In this document: piece by piece, positions 10,201 to 22,233 of the stretch
Position numbering within the stretch: the stretch's first letter is position 1
Layout: the number at the start of each line of letters is the position of its first letter
Origin: Biomphalaria glabrata
Taxonomy: Eukaryota; Mollusca; Gastropoda; Planorbidae
NCBI RefSeq assembly: GCF_947242115.1
Contig: NC_074711.1
Location: forward strand, 36,696,001-36,760,000
DNA length: 64,000 bases
Direction: 5' to 3'
Position numbers and translations under genes: made by a program
The notes under the pieces: generated by a model
The model's database searches: none
Told to the model about the DNA's origin: nothing
What the model saw: only the letters and a program-made list of their open reading frames with translations

Positions 10201-12568
10201 CATATTGAAATATATGCTTTCATTTCTCAAAAAGTATGAAGAGATAACATGTCCAAAATACTTCAAAATATCAAAAAGTATTCTAAATTAGCATATTTAT
10301 ATATTAGATGAAATGAGGGTTTAAAGGCAAACCCTTAGGAACACAATGGACCTCATTCACCAATCGTAAACAAACAACATTTAGTCACGTGATCTTATTG
10401 AGAAAACAACGAAACAAACAGTCACGTGACAACCATCATGAATTAAACATGAGAACACGTGAATTATATAGAAGAGATAGAGCACCACGTGGCTAAATGT
10501 TGTTTGTTTACGATTGGTGAATGAGGTCCATTACACAATGACTAAGAAAAAAAATATTTCATTGGGGATGAAGTGACCGGGGATGAAATGACAGGTCATC
10601 GCGAAGGCCTTGCGATTTGTATTCTACTAAATAAACAGTGCTAAGTGTCACGTGGTTAAAGTGGTCAACCTAATGTTGGGAACCGGCCAGTTGTTCACTT
10701 TTTTGGACACTGTTTTTTTTAAAGCTCAAATATTTCGTGTCCTTTACTTGGGACAAGATCTATAACAATGCAACATTCATTTTTTAGACTATCAATGCGC
10801 CACTGGTGAAGTCAGACGCAGCTACAAGCAAGTCTACTTAACTCATTTTGCACGTAAAATCTTGAAAAGACAAGTCTTGGCTGTATAGAGTACATTTATG
10901 CAATGGGGTCCAGGATAAGAGGGGAGCAAACAATTAATGACTTTAGTTAAAACCTTGAATTCTAACTTAAGGGGTCAATGGGTAAAATATTGCTAACTAA
11001 TGATACAAGTGAACTTTTAAACCGGTGAATTGATTAAAGAAGCACTTACCGACAGAACTTTAGAGTGTTGTGACTTATGTACACATTCTAGCATGTAGCT
11101 TCTAATGTTTGGGGAACCAGTGTCGAAACCATAATCTATAAAGACAAAAGTTGCCACTGCCAAGACACTGGTGAGTCTGGAGAGAGGATCATGTAGGATC
11201 ATGTTCTCTGAAAGTTATTGATAGAACATTTTCAAAGTAAAAAAAAAGTAATAAATTAAAATTTGGCTAGAGAAAATATTTACCTTGAACAGTCTATACG
11301 TCATAGGGAATTTCCGCATTCCTTGAAGAGTTTAACAAATTTGTGTTCAGGAAAAGTGTGCACATCGTCTTCTAAGTCTACATCTAAAAGCCGATCTAAT
11401 ATATCAAGCAGACAGTAAGGCGTATGCATGTATGTCCCGCATAGAAAACAAAACCGTTAGACTTAGCTTGATAAAACTTGGCATAAATGTTCTTTAGATC
11501 AAGGCGGAGACAGCTGTGTATGTTTAATGACCCCACCACTACCGGAGGGCCCTAAAAATAAACAAAAGTTACATAATTTCTAATTTTAAAAAACTAAAAT
11601 TTTCAATAAATCGGGTAAACGTATTTACATTCTCTACTTTTGATTTGTGGCAAAATTTAAAAAAATGTAAAGGGAACATTTTCCATGTTTAACATAGATC
11701 TAACTTCAAACCAGTAAATCAGTAATACCAAAACTAAGGCCCGCAGGCCGCGGGTCATATCCGGCTAGTCATATTATAAAGTCTAGTAGATCTATAAATT
11801 CGCTTAACCAGTATTCTTTTTTTTTTTGTAAAGGGATGGGGAGGGGGTGGAAGGAGGTAAAAAAATAAATTGTTCCATTGTTGTTAGTCTAACATTTTAA
11901 TTAGCTACTTCAGAAAAAAATTGTTCCATTGTTTTTAATCTAACATTTTCATTAGCTACGTCAGAAAAAAAATCGCTCTATAAGTTGTATAAAGGTGGTA
12001 CTATCTTCTTTTTAAATGTAGGTCTAGTCTTAATGTTATTATTATTTACAATAAAGATGCTGTCTAATTCACTCTGCTCACCAGAATCAGAAAGCATTAA
12101 GCAATCGGTCTCGTTAAGACTTGTTATGTTAGATTTAGCATTTTGGTTCTGACAGGTCCGATTCCCCGCTGGTAGGTTGGAAAGCCTATTCTCGTTGCTG
12201 TGTATACCCAACCATTTGATGAGACATCCAACAAACATGCAGCAGGATCCAATGAAGAGGCAACAGCCGCTGCCAATGACCAGAAGAGACTTTCTTCTCA
12301 ATCGATTGCCTTTATCTCCAAATCTGCCCATCACCGGGATAGAAAAGAAACTAATTGTTGCAGAAATGACCCCCGGCAGTGACACAAACTCCAAGGGAAC
12401 CCCAAGAAGCTTCTCCCACGTGACCATGTAGATGAGCTCGTTCGTGATGGCCACCTCTTGAGCAAAAAGAGCTGCGCAGATAATGAGAAGATGCCAGGGT
12501 CGAAGTTGGTAGATTTCGCTATCAGCCGCCTGTGACGCTTGAGTTGACGATACACTTCCATAAGTCAT
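6440..12568 (-). CDS. SLC45-family major facilitator transporter (sucrose-transporter-like), 5 exons
   Basis: Coding exons in order on the minus strand are 12568-12082, 11207-11050, 9181-8254, 8155-7965 and 6706-6440. They sum to 2031 bases (676 residues plus stop), with GT-AG borders and matching phases at every junction. The first exon holds TM1-TM3: the TM1 acidic pair, the loop 2-3 motif [14 protein letters not shown] (81-94), and an outer loop with three N-glycosylation sites (NRT, NIT, NET; 136-154). Exon 2 has [19 protein letters not shown], matching the family's D...D..P.R.YLL segment. Exon 3 starts with GLGGF, has a long cytoplasmic loop, then the family signature QRYNSGMR. Exon 4 carries TTPYILAAE and exon 5 the last helices. 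SLC45 members are H+-coupled sugar or organellar transporters (SLC45A2 acts in pigment organelles); which subtype this is cannot be told. Start: first ATG, at 12568, after a short leader. Confidence 0.88.
7119..7195. repeat. (AT)n microsatellite, about 77 bp
   Basis: This is an uninterrupted AT dinucleotide run inside intron 4 of the SLC45-like gene. It generates spurious YIYIYI reading frames on both strands. Confidence 0.98.
7262..7570 (+). mobile_element. LINE 3'-end remnant
   Basis: The plus strand holds broken reading frames with phrases such as [17 protein letters not shown] and then [11 protein letters not shown]. They resemble the C-terminal zinc-finger end and the tail (tcatctttaatcttcgga, then tcgaagac) of a LINE family. 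The same tail motif is seen near 1048 and 40358. The copy lies in intron 4 of the transporter gene, antisense to it. The assignment rests on recalled consensus and is tentative. Confidence 0.4.
9251..9480 (+). mobile_element. SINE family A copy
   Basis: The copy starts inside the tRNA-like head (box B gggttcgaatcctggtgaag), continues through the body (gatctttgggcgcct ... ggaaaggcgg), and ends in the tail motif gatgacctttacatcatctg. The same body recurs at 13606-13800, 17121-17270 and 24246-24433. It lies in intron 2 of the SLC45-like gene. The box A part is missing. Confidence 0.8.
10345..10532. mobile_element. MITE with about 40-bp terminal inverted repeats and four CACGTG motifs
   Basis: The left end (aatggacctcattcaccaat, then cgtaaacaaacaacattta) and the right end are exact inverted copies over about 40 bp. 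ACAC, extendable to ACACAATG, flanks both sides as a likely target duplication. Between the arms there is no coding sequence. The element is 188 bp long. CACGTG occurs at 10386, 10423, 10456 and 10486. It sits in intron 2 of the SLC45-like gene. The superfamily is unsettled: an 8-bp duplication would favour hAT, but the arms and the duplication overlap ambiguously. Confidence 0.85.
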
Positions 12569-12639
12569 TTTTCGATTTTTCTTCAGAGCTTAAATCTAAA
12601 CAAGAAAAAAATTAAAAATACATTAAAAAAAAAAAAAAA

Positions 12640-13605
12640 AAGCTTATACAAAGTGTAATTGTATTAATTAGTTTGGTCAGTCATGTAAGTAGCCTAAATT
12701 TGTAACAGATCTAAACCAACAACAATAAATCTGTGCAATTAGAAATATTTTTACCAATTGTTTTTGCTAACATTATTTCATGCTTTTAGCTTTCTGAATG
12801 AGCTATAATGGGAAAAGGGGGGGGGGGTAAAAAAGAAAGAGATATCTGGGTGAATTTTACCGTAATCGCTTTTTAAAAGCATTTATAAAATTAAAAAAAA
12901 AAAAAAAGGGGGCTTAAGACCTGAATTCGAACTCATGGCTCAAGAGTCCTTAAGCCAACATACTAACCACTCTGACGATCAAAAACTAACTATCCTTTAC
13001 AGATTCGTACACTAACAATGACCCCGATGGTTTAGTTCCACGTGTTTCCACATGAAAAGACTTTTCTGGATTGTATAAGATCATTGTTAGTCTTTTCTTT
13101 CGACTTCTTAAACTTGTAAACCCTAGCCTTCTTTCTCTAAATAGTCCAAAATGTATGTTTATTTGCATCAAGATCTCGTCTCTTCGAGATTTTTCAGTCA
13201 ATAAAGATTTTTTGTCTGACAGACTGACATATACCCATAACATACACATATACTTATGTTAAAAAAAAGATCGGTCATTGGACTCTTACTTTCTTAAATT
13301 TAAGACAAAATGTGTAAAATACAAAGACTATTATGTTTTACCTAGCTTATATCAAGTCACTCCGTCTGCCTGTCTGGTTAAAATCATTACACGTTATTTC
13401 TTCCACTCACCATTCTCGAATTAAGTTGAAACTTTACTTTACAATTAATTGTTGACGACAACACTTAAATCAATTTTAAAAACAATTAACTAATTATTTA
13501 ATCAATCAGTTTTATGAAAAATGTACCAATTCGACGATTTTAACGAGGAAAAATATTCATGATTGTAATTAAATGTAATCGTTATTTTTTTAAATTAATG
13601 CAACC
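12640..13605. other. Upstream flank of the SLC45-like gene; tRNA-like remnant
   Basis: The 5' UTR and promoter of the transporter probably lie here, but I see no clear TATA box or initiator. On the minus strand at about 12914-12980, agagtggttagtatgttggc (box A-like) and gagttcgaattcaggtctt (box B-like) stand at tRNA spacing. The acceptor stem does not pair, so this is a tRNA pseudogene or a SINE head, not a working tRNA. Confidence 0.4.
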
Positions 13606-13800
13606 CATTTCAGACGTTGCGATCTATAGGGCAGATGTTGTAAAATCATCTGTTTCTATGTCCGAAGGAAACGAGGATGTGATGTGGCCAGTACGACGAC
13701 CAACAGCTTTACTTTTCCCAATTAATGTTAGATACCCATTAGAGCAAAGTGGACTCATGCCCGACTCATGGGCGCCCTTATTCTGAAATGACAAAATCTC
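13606..13800 (-). mobile_element. SINE family A copy, reverse orientation
   Basis: Read on the minus strand, it shows the family body and the tail (tggccacatcacatcctcgt ... acagatgattttacaacatc). The tRNA-like head is lost or degraded. It is diverged relative to the copies at 9251 and 24246. Confidence 0.65.
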
Positions 13801-13904
13801 ATTTTCAACAAGCACTTCACCAATCCGCCCCTCGACCCACAATTACTATTAAACACTTCTTCTGCTATGATATTTTTTTAGAAAAAAAATTAAAACAAAG
13901 CCTA

Positions 13905-15645
13905 TTTATTTTTCTTCTTCTTCTTCTTCATCGTTCTCATTGTTATGTTGGAGTGTTCATATGACTAGACCAATACATGAGATGAACTGCGCAGTGGTTT
14001 CCAAATCAGGGAGCTCTCCATATAGTTTTCTTTCTATTGGGGTGATTTGGGGCCAATGTCTTATACGGGCCTCTTGGTAAAGAGAGCAGTTTTGGAGGAC
14101 GTGGTGATACTGGTGATACTCCACATGGGCAGATTTCACTGGTTCCAATTTTGAGCTTCCGGTACATGTGTTGTCGCATTCTGTTGTGTCCGGTCCTGAG
14201 TCGAAAGATTAGACGTTGGTCTTGTCGGGATAGCTTATAGTAAGCGTCATCTTTCTTGTGATTTGGATGGGAGCTCGTCCATTTCTCATTTATTTTATCT
14301 ACAATTAATTTCTTCATTTCTTCTGGATAGAGTGCAGAGTTAATTTGTGAGTTTGTTCTCCCACTCTTGGCGAGTGTGTCAGCCTTCTCATTTCCTGCTA
14401 GTTGTATATGAGCTGGTATCCATTGAATAACAGGTTTTTTTTGCTGTTGTTGTTGAGCTTTGTAAGTGCTGTTCTGAGGTTTTTAATATAAGAGTAATCA
14501 GAGTTTTGCAGGCTTTGGAGGGTTGTTTTCGCGTCTGTTAGAAAGACAATCTGACTGTGAGGGGAACTTGGATGATTTGCTAGCATGGTAGCAGCTAGTG
14601 CTAGTGCTTCCCTTTCTGCTCTGTGACTGTCAGAGAGCTCTCCAGTTCCAATGGATTTTTCTAGTTTTCCTCTATCTGGCCATTCGATAAGTATTCCAGC
14701 TCCTCCATTTGTGGTGGCTTTATGGGATGAGCCATCCGTGTAAACTCTGATCCACTGATTGCTGGGGTAATTGGTATGTAGAAAACAGTTCACTATTTCC
14801 TTGAGCTCTGTTGGTCTGTAATCATATTTTCTTTTTATGTTTTCAATATGGCCCCTTATAGTAGGAAGAGGGCTTTCGTCCCAGGGTGGAGATTCATTAT
14901 AGTGTATCGAGGATTCCATAGTAATTTTTTCAAGTTGGTGTTTCTTTTTTAGGTTTAGAGATTCCTTGACGAAATTGGTCCTTTTGAGACGTTCTTTTGT
15001 GCCAGTTTTGTGGATTTTTATTCTGAGTGGGTGCCTCTCCAAGGTTTCCAATTTAGTGAATTGGGAAAGGATTTTTATTTCTCTTCTTTCATCCAGAGAG
15101 GTCATGGCAGCGGTTTCCTCCATAGCTCTTATGGGTGTTGTTTTGATTGCTCCTGTCATTATCCTTAGACCAATATTTTGAACCTTGTCTATTTTTCTTA
15201 GGTTGGTTTTGGGCTGCTGAGCCCCATGCTGTGGCACCATATTCTAGTACAGGTCTTACATAACTGGTATAGGTCTTTTTCAGGATGTTGTGATTAGCTC
15301 CCCAATCTGTGCCAGCTAATTTTTTTCAAGAGGGATAGTCTCTGGATGCCTTTACTCTGTGTTTTATCTATTTGTTTTTTAAGGTTAGTCTCGGGTCATA
15401 GGTGACTCCAAGATATGTAGGGCTGTCATTTTTTTCTAAAGCTTCCTTATCTAATGTTAATTTTATTGTTTGTTGTTTTATTGACAGTGAGAATATGGTA
15501 TATGTTGTCTTTTTTGTGATGATGGGCATGCCCCAGTCTTTAGACCAATGATTGAGTTTATCAAGAACATCTAGTAATCGAAATTTCGATGTTCCTACAT
15601 ATTCTTCTGTGCTAATTAAGGCAAGGTCATCTGCATACATGCTGC
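13905..15645 (-). mobile_element. 5'-truncated LINE: end of RT, RNase H, C-terminal Cys motif, (GAA)n tail
   Basis: On the minus strand the fragment begins at the reverse transcriptase catalytic motif MYADDLALIS (15640). It continues through SPTYLGVTYDPRLTL and a linker, then an RNase H domain in 15240-14398: VYTDGSSHKATTNGGAGI, the acidic HRAEREALALAA helix and VFLTDAKTTLQSL. It ends with [16 protein letters not shown] and ICPCG near 14150-14300. The 3' end is a GAAGAAGAAG tail at about 13908-13930. Several frame breaks separate the pieces, so it is dead. The domain order (RT, RNase H, Cys motif) places it in the I-group of LINEs. A closely related 3' end sits in MVP intron 7 at 31878-32248. 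Confidence 0.88.
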
Positions 15646-15849
15646 TTTATTTTTCAATATTTTAATATGACTTAAATATATAATCTAAGTATTTAATGAT
15701 ATTAGACATCGTTCCGACTATAGCTAATGCCCATGCATTCATCTAATTTTCATGAGATGATCCATAGTCGTTTCGCGACTGAAGCCGGCTACATATGGCT
15801 TAAACATATTCTATATGACAAGCGTATTTGTTAATACTAAAATATTACC

Positions 15850-16215
15850 TATGAGTGAAACATATCATCTATGTTTGAAACATATCATCTATGAATGAAA
15901 CGTATCCTCTATGTCTGTATCTCCTATGGCTAAAACATTATATATAGTGAAAAAGATTATCAATGGCTGAAACATCATATGTGGCTAAAAATATCCACTG
16001 TAGTTAAAACACATCATCTATGTCTGAAACATATCATCTATGTCTGAAACATATCATCTATGTCTGAAACATATCATCTATGTATGTATCTCCAATGGCT
16101 CAAAACATCATCAATTGTGAAATAACACTATCTGTGGTTAAAACATATCATCTATAGCTGAACTGAAGCATATCAACTATGGCTAAGAAATATTCTTTGT
16201 GGCTAAAACATAAAA
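15850..16215. repeat. Degenerate 19-20-bp tandem repeat
   Basis: The unit is about aacatatcatctatgtctga. It is repeated many times with drift; the cleanest three copies are at about 16010-16085. Spacing slips between 19 and 40 bases where units have decayed. No coding sense was found. Confidence 0.8.
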
Positions 16216-16687
16216 TCAAAGGTAGAGAAATCCAATGTATTGCTGGAACATGTTAGCTAAGGATAGAGAAGCTTTGTTCCACTAAAAACATATGTTCAGG
16301 TTTAAGGATTTCAGGAATGAGTTAACTCCCCTACAGACTAAAAAAAACTATATACTAAATGTTTTATAGGCAGGTGTGTTAGTGTGACATAGATGTTAGT
16401 GAGAAATATGTAAATGTATCTATTAGTCATTCCTAACACTTTCTTGTAGTAGGCCCTTGACTTAGAATAAATGAATAAAAGTCCAAACGATAGAGTTTTA
16501 GTTATTTGACTATATTTTTGACGTCAATAAAGTTTGAGAATAATATTTAGACTTTAACATTGACACTTATCGTTGGCTGAATAAATGTTTTTTTTTGTTT
16601 TTTTTTTTTTTTGTAGGAAAAACTATAGTTTTCATAGCCTAGAGTGCCAAAAGGAGATTATAAAATTTTAGTTAATAGTAAAAAAAA
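16216..16687. other. No recognised gene
   Basis: This is AT-rich sequence with a long T run near 16590-16612. Nothing coding was recognised. Confidence 0.4.
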
Positions 16688-16744
16688 GTTCCCTTTTCAG
16701 ACTTTGTGATCTATCGGACAAATGATGTAAAGGTCATCTGTTTT
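16688..16744 (-). mobile_element. SINE family A tail fragment
   Basis: Only the 3' tail of the family is present (gttcccttttcagactttgt, then gatgtaaaggtcatctg on the plus strand). It is about 57 bp. Confidence 0.6.
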
Positions 16745-17120
16745 TGGTTAACTTTAGTTGGTTAGCTGTAGTTGAAAGCTATTGAGTCTCAATCGCAAAT
16801 CTATATTTGGATGATTTTGTTTTAATTTTGGAAATTCATAGCTCTAACGGAGACCCCCAAACGCCGTGAATACGTTATTAAATTACTTTGGTGCTATTTT
16901 TACAATTTCTCTTCACTATGTAGTTACCTGTAAGACTCATATATAATAATGTGTTTAATATATAGAAAGTAATGCGAAGTATATAATAATGGTGCACTAC
17001 TTCAGCCATGTTTGTTTTTGTTTTATTTTTTAATTAGTTATTAATATGCAAATGTTAAGTACATTTCTGTATGTGTCGTATGTAGAAGCCGGTGCACATA
17101 AATCAGCTTTGTAAAGTAGT

Positions 17121-17270
17121 AAGTTAAGTTCCTTTTCTGAACTTGCTGTGTATAGTGTAGATGATGCAAATGTCATCTGTTTCTTAGGCCCATGGTTAAC
17201 GAGGGTGTCATGTGGCCAGCACAACGACCAACCGCCTTTACTTTTTTCCCAAGTAATGTCAGGTGCCCAT
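17121..17270 (-). mobile_element. SINE family A copy, reverse orientation, head lost
   Basis: Body and tail match the family (aaggcggttggtcgttgtgc and tggccacatgacaccctcgt on the minus strand). It is cut off before the tRNA-like head, near the atgggcacctgac phrase. Confidence 0.75.
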
Positions 17271-18492
17271 AAACAGCACACAGTCCATCGTCATCTCGCT
17301 TAGACACTAAACCTAATATTTAGAATAATAGAATGGTATTAACCTGCCACAGCTATCGTCACAGACAACAATTATATTCTTTTATATTGAACCCTTGCGC
17401 AGACTCCCTGAAGTTATTCATGGACACCCCAAAACAATTTAAATTTTCCACGGACCCTGTGGGTGATACCGGAGACCGATGTGGGTCTCAGATAACATGC
17501 TTGAGAAAGTAAGCCTCATGATTATAGTCTTAAAAACTAATAAGCATGCTCAAATAAATGTACACAAACGCACGCATATACAAACACTGGTGGCCATATT
17601 TGCGTATCTAAGTTAATTAATACTGGTGCACAATATTACAATATTAGAGCGACATCTACAAAAAAATTGGATATAGATAGATTGTTTAGATGACTGTTTA
17701 GAGAGTGACAGGTTTGACATCCACCTGTAGTGACTAGAAAGAAATAAGAATCTTTATGGTGACGTTGATCTGGATAATGATTTAGGCATTGATGTCTGTC
17801 CTATTGTTGTTACAAAAACAAAACATACATGACCTTTTATTTTCAATCCTTGTTGAGCTTCCCCCTTTAGATTTGATAAAGCACACAATATCTTTAGGTG
17901 AGATGTTTAGGAAAGTAAACCTAAAAAACAATTATCCACAAGACACAATTTTTTTTTAGATAACAGGATCAAACGAATAGAGATCGGGCCTGATTCGAGG
18001 TTCTTTTTTAATTTTTGCAAAGCATTAGGATAGTATGTGATAAAAATTAGGCTTGAAAAAAAAAACAGGAAAAAAAACTTGCAATCGTACAACAAGCTAG
18101 CTGAACAATTTCTTAACTATAGGAAACCTCCTGGATTGTTCATGGCTTACACACTATAAGCAGATCGAAGGGTCTGAATGCTACAGCGTCTGGTGACTAC
18201 AGATTCCTAACCTGTGACCTCAGTTGTGTATCAAGGATTGGCCTCCTTTGTCACATAAGAAATTGTAAGGGGAAAAGATAATCTCTCGAGACTTAATACG
18301 CCACAGATATATATCTTAAGTTTAAATGGAAAATACTGTTTCTTATCATTCTTTTTTCCAATCATGAGATCTTATGGCCATTCAGTTCCTGTTGGCTGTT
18401 ATGGAATGGTGATACATTAGAACAACAGCTTTAGGAAATGCCTAACTTACACTCTACTACAATATATATACATATATATTGGGAGTATATAT
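17271..18492. other. No recognised gene
   Basis: AT-rich sequence without a recognisable reading frame or repeat family. Short A runs are present near 17947 and 18058. Confidence 0.4.
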
Positions 18493-18784
18493 TGTTACGA
18501 TTGTCTTTGTCCAGGCTCTTTGAAAACACTGCTCAACACATAACAAGCAACTCCAAAATGACATGATAATTTGATGTAGCAAATACTGTAGGGGCCTACT
18601 ATTGAAAAAACGATACACTGACTACAAATGCTTCACTGTACATAACCCAACTGCTGTACTAACACTACTGTCTATTGGTCTTTGTCTCGTCCTGCTTCAC
18701 TCTGGACTCACAGTACAGGACTTAATTGTGGACTAATAGTACCGGACTGAATTGCCGTGTCGATATGAACTGAACTCTCTTACA
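18493..18784. mobile_element. Possible solo LTR (fossil), about 292 bp
   Basis: The stretch begins TGTTACGATTG and can be ended at TCTTACA, giving TG...CA ends, with ATAT on both outer sides. No internal element is attached. The start is typical of Ty3/Gypsy LTRs, but the flanking duplication is short and low in complexity, so this is only a candidate. Confidence 0.3.
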
Positions 18785-18796
18785 ATATCTAGATTC

Positions 18797-18940
18797 ACAA
18801 GACAGCCTCTGAATACAACCTGCCGAAAAGATCACCTCTAAAAAAGTATTTGCTTAGGATACATGTTCTTTGCAAACACTTTTACACACACACAATTTTT
18901 TTTTAAATCGGTTCTGCACAAAATGCAATACGCCCTAACT
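18797..18940 (+). repeat. Dispersed repeat, copy 1 of a local direct pair
   Basis: About 145 bp containing gaatacaacctgccgaaaag, gtatttgcttaggataca and cgcaaacacttttacacaca-like phrases. It is matched at about 85-90% by 19872-20014. It lies next to the possible solo LTR. Confidence 0.75.
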
Positions 18941-19871
18941 TAATACAATTAAAGTCAGCTAAAATGCCCGATATCCCAATGGTGGCAATTATACATTTAA
19001 TGTGTAGGTAGCCTAGAGAAACTTAAGGTTAAATTCACGTCATCAGACTTTGTAATCTAGTTGTATGAAATAAATGAGCTAATATTATAATCAACATTTA
19101 ACAGAACCTACCTTGATGCCTGTTTTCTTTTTTGTTACCTTATTGAACTAGTGGAATACACAATAAGAAACTGTTCTTGTTTCTTACTACGTTACCTGTA
19201 AGCCTAAGCACTACCTCCTCCACTCTTCTGTTTGTTTATTTTGTTGTAACTTTTGAACTACAAAATTGAACAAGGGACTTGTGCAGATATTTCTGCTGTT
19301 TGTTCGCGTCCTGAGAACGTTGGTTGTTTTGTTCAAACGTTGGAACAAACACAAACCCTGAGTAAGTATAAACGAAAAAAAAAGGGGGTACTGGGAGAAC
19401 TCCTAGGGGCATTCCGAAATTGGTTGACACTTGGTGTTCCCTTAGCCCAATATTTGCTTTTTTTTTTTTTTAAAACCTTAAGTAACATAATGCAAGGATA
19501 AGGTACTGGTGTACCAACAAATATACGAGTCAATTTTGTGGTAAAATATTTTCTTAGTAATGACAATTTATTTCTAAAAATACTAGATCCTACTTCTTTT
19601 TTTTTTCCTGCCAGGTCATGAGATTGCGCAGCTTTGGTCTGTCGTCAATATAAGATCTAGATTTAAAGCTCGTCCTGCTGTCGGCCTCTGCTGTCCAGGA
19701 AAGATTCGGGCTTCATTTCTTAGGCAACATCCGAAATATACTAAGTTATGTCGTCCTTACAAGTCAAGCGCCATATTATGTCTCACCTGTAGGATTACGG
19801 CCGCTATGTACAGGCCTAAGTGTAAAGAGATTTCCGCGATGTAATTAAAAAGGGGGGGGGGGGGTAGACTC

Positions 19872-20014
19872 CCAAGACAGCTACCCTCATGAATACAACC
19901 TGCTGAAAAGATCTCCTCTTAAAAGTATTTGCTTAGGATACAATGTTCTTCGCAAACACTTTTACACACACACATAAAAAAGTGTCGGGTCTGCACAAAA
20001 ATTAAATGACGTCC
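19872..20014 (+). repeat. Dispersed repeat, copy 2 of a local direct pair
   Basis: Direct copy of 18797-18940, about 1.07 kb away. It is preceded by a G run (19851-19864). The sequence between the copies shows no recognised gene. Confidence 0.75.
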
Positions 20015-22233
20015 TAGACTTGAGTCTGTTGTAAACACAAAACAACAACATAGAGGCTAATTTGTTTATTTTGTAACCTAAATATCTACACGTACATGTA
20101 TTTTTTAAAGTTAATACTCATCTGTAAGAAAGATATTACGATGTTATTGAACTGCCCATAAATTTACTTTTAGCAACAGTTCAGTGTTCCATTTTCTCTC
20201 TTGGAGTGTAGGCCTAAATGTTAAGGTTATTTATATTTGAATAGATTTAATTTTCCTTTTGTTGATGTTTTGTTTTCAAACGAATTGACTCATCAATAAC
20301 GTATTCATTTCTGATAATCCTATCAGAACGTAGCATGCCCAGTTATAGAGAGACATTCCGGGAACAAAAAATACCGGGAACAAAAAATAAAGACAGAAAT
20401 GTCTTGCCAAGTCTTAAGCCCAACTGGATGGGAGGCCCTCAGCGAGAAAGATGGGCGAATAACTTACCGATGATAAACGCTAATAATTATTGATAAGCTT
20501 GCACACCTAACTTAAGAACTTGGAATTAATTTAGCAGTGCCAGCTAAAAGTCTCTAAATATTGTAGCAAGCACTGCTCCAGCCTTTGATAAAGTAACTTA
20601 GCTGTTTATCGATTTTGAAATGGAGATATTCTACTGAGCAGTAGCGTAACAAGGTATCCGTTGTAGTGCGCCTATAGAGTTGCTTCTTTGCTAGGTGTAG
20701 TTTTTTTTTTTTATTTATGTGTACACCGTAACCAGCTCTTTTTAAACAATACATAACTTAAGAAGGAACATTTGTAATATATAATTAAGAGAGTGTTTTT
20801 ACTTTTTTTGTCTATCAATGTACAATTAGGCCTTCTTTTAAATTGGAAAATATCCTGTCACTAAAATATGCAAATAAATAAAAACAAGAGAAAAAATAAA
20901 TAAATATGATTTAGTAAACAATATTTTTGACATTTGTAATTACACATCTGATATACTAAAGCAGGAATAGCTTTTATTATTATTATTATTATTTTTTTAC
21001 CTAGGGACAAATGAAATGCCTGTCACATGCTGTATCATGGAGAGAAATTATAAAGTCAAATGGAACCAGACACAATAGCTCTGTTATGCAATATGGACAA
21101 GAAGCTGGATGGCATCTTCATTGATCATACATGGGCCAGAAGACATTGGTTGTGCAGCACCTTCTTAGAGATATAATAAAATACAATTGCATTTACAATG
21201 TATAATGCCAAATCTAACATTATCAGTGCAGCCGAGAATGTACAACCATTTCAGAAGCACCCTAAATATAATTATTTTAACCATTCACTATCTTCACCTC
21301 ATTAGAGTCATTAAGCAAGACTTTCATGTTAATGGCTATGTCTATTTACACAACTTTCATAGATTCTTATTCCATCGAAAAGGAAATTAAAAAGATAAAC
21401 AAAAGTCATTTACATACAAACTTAAAAATATACAACCAAAAAAAAAAAAACAACAAAAAACATGCATAGCACCAAATTGTCAGTCTATCTATGAGCTAAT
21501 GAGAGGGGGGGTGGATTTTATTTTGATAATTATTTTTTTTTATTTGTTACATGAACTGTGAGGCAAAACATTTGAACAAAAAGCTCCTTTTTTTTTCAGT
21601 CATCATAAGAAAAACTTGAGAGATAAAAAAAGATCATACAGCAGATGTGTTAAAGTTTATAGTCTTATAGCTGATAGACCTATATACACAAAGATCACAA
21701 GTTGTTAATATTTGCCATTACATTTGAGAATGAGCCACTGTTCTCTCAAGAGATTAACTTCAGTAAATATGCAGCTCAACTGCTCTTCAGATTGTAATTT
21801 AATGTCAGAATGTCATGTGCTGCTATCAACAAAGCTTGCTCATCTCCATGATTTTCAGACTTTAAAAGTTTACTAGGTTTTGTTTTGGATCTTGGAAGGT
21901 TGAAGATTAAAAAAAGGGAGCAGACCTAGCACCTGCAAATAAGAAATTGTCAGTCAGTTAAGATGTTGATAGAATACAAAGAGTTAGTGCATGTTAAGAA
22001 GACCTGGTAGTATTTTTTTATTAACAATATTGTGATTTAGAAAAAGGCACAGCAACATTATAAATATAATTATAATTACAAAAGTAAAAGTGTTTTTCTA
22101 TTAAAAATATGCTATAAATAAATTTTATAAATGGCTGTAACAACCTATTGTTTAAATGTTTATAAGCAACTCAATAGAGTTTCAATAGAAAAGTTTAAAT
22201 ACCATAGTAAAAAAAAAAAAAGTTGTATACAAT
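20015..22233. other. Intergenic stretch and probable 3' UTR of the 22234-22578 gene
   Basis: No conserved reading frame was found. An AATAAA on the minus strand at 22017-22022 lies about 215 bp after the stop of the small membrane protein gene and could end its transcript. A (TTA)n tract is at about 20970-20995. Confidence 0.4.

Noticed and set aside
12914-12985. Possible tRNA gene on the minus strand
   Set aside because: Box A and box B resemble a tRNA but the acceptor stem does not pair; more likely a SINE head or pseudogene.
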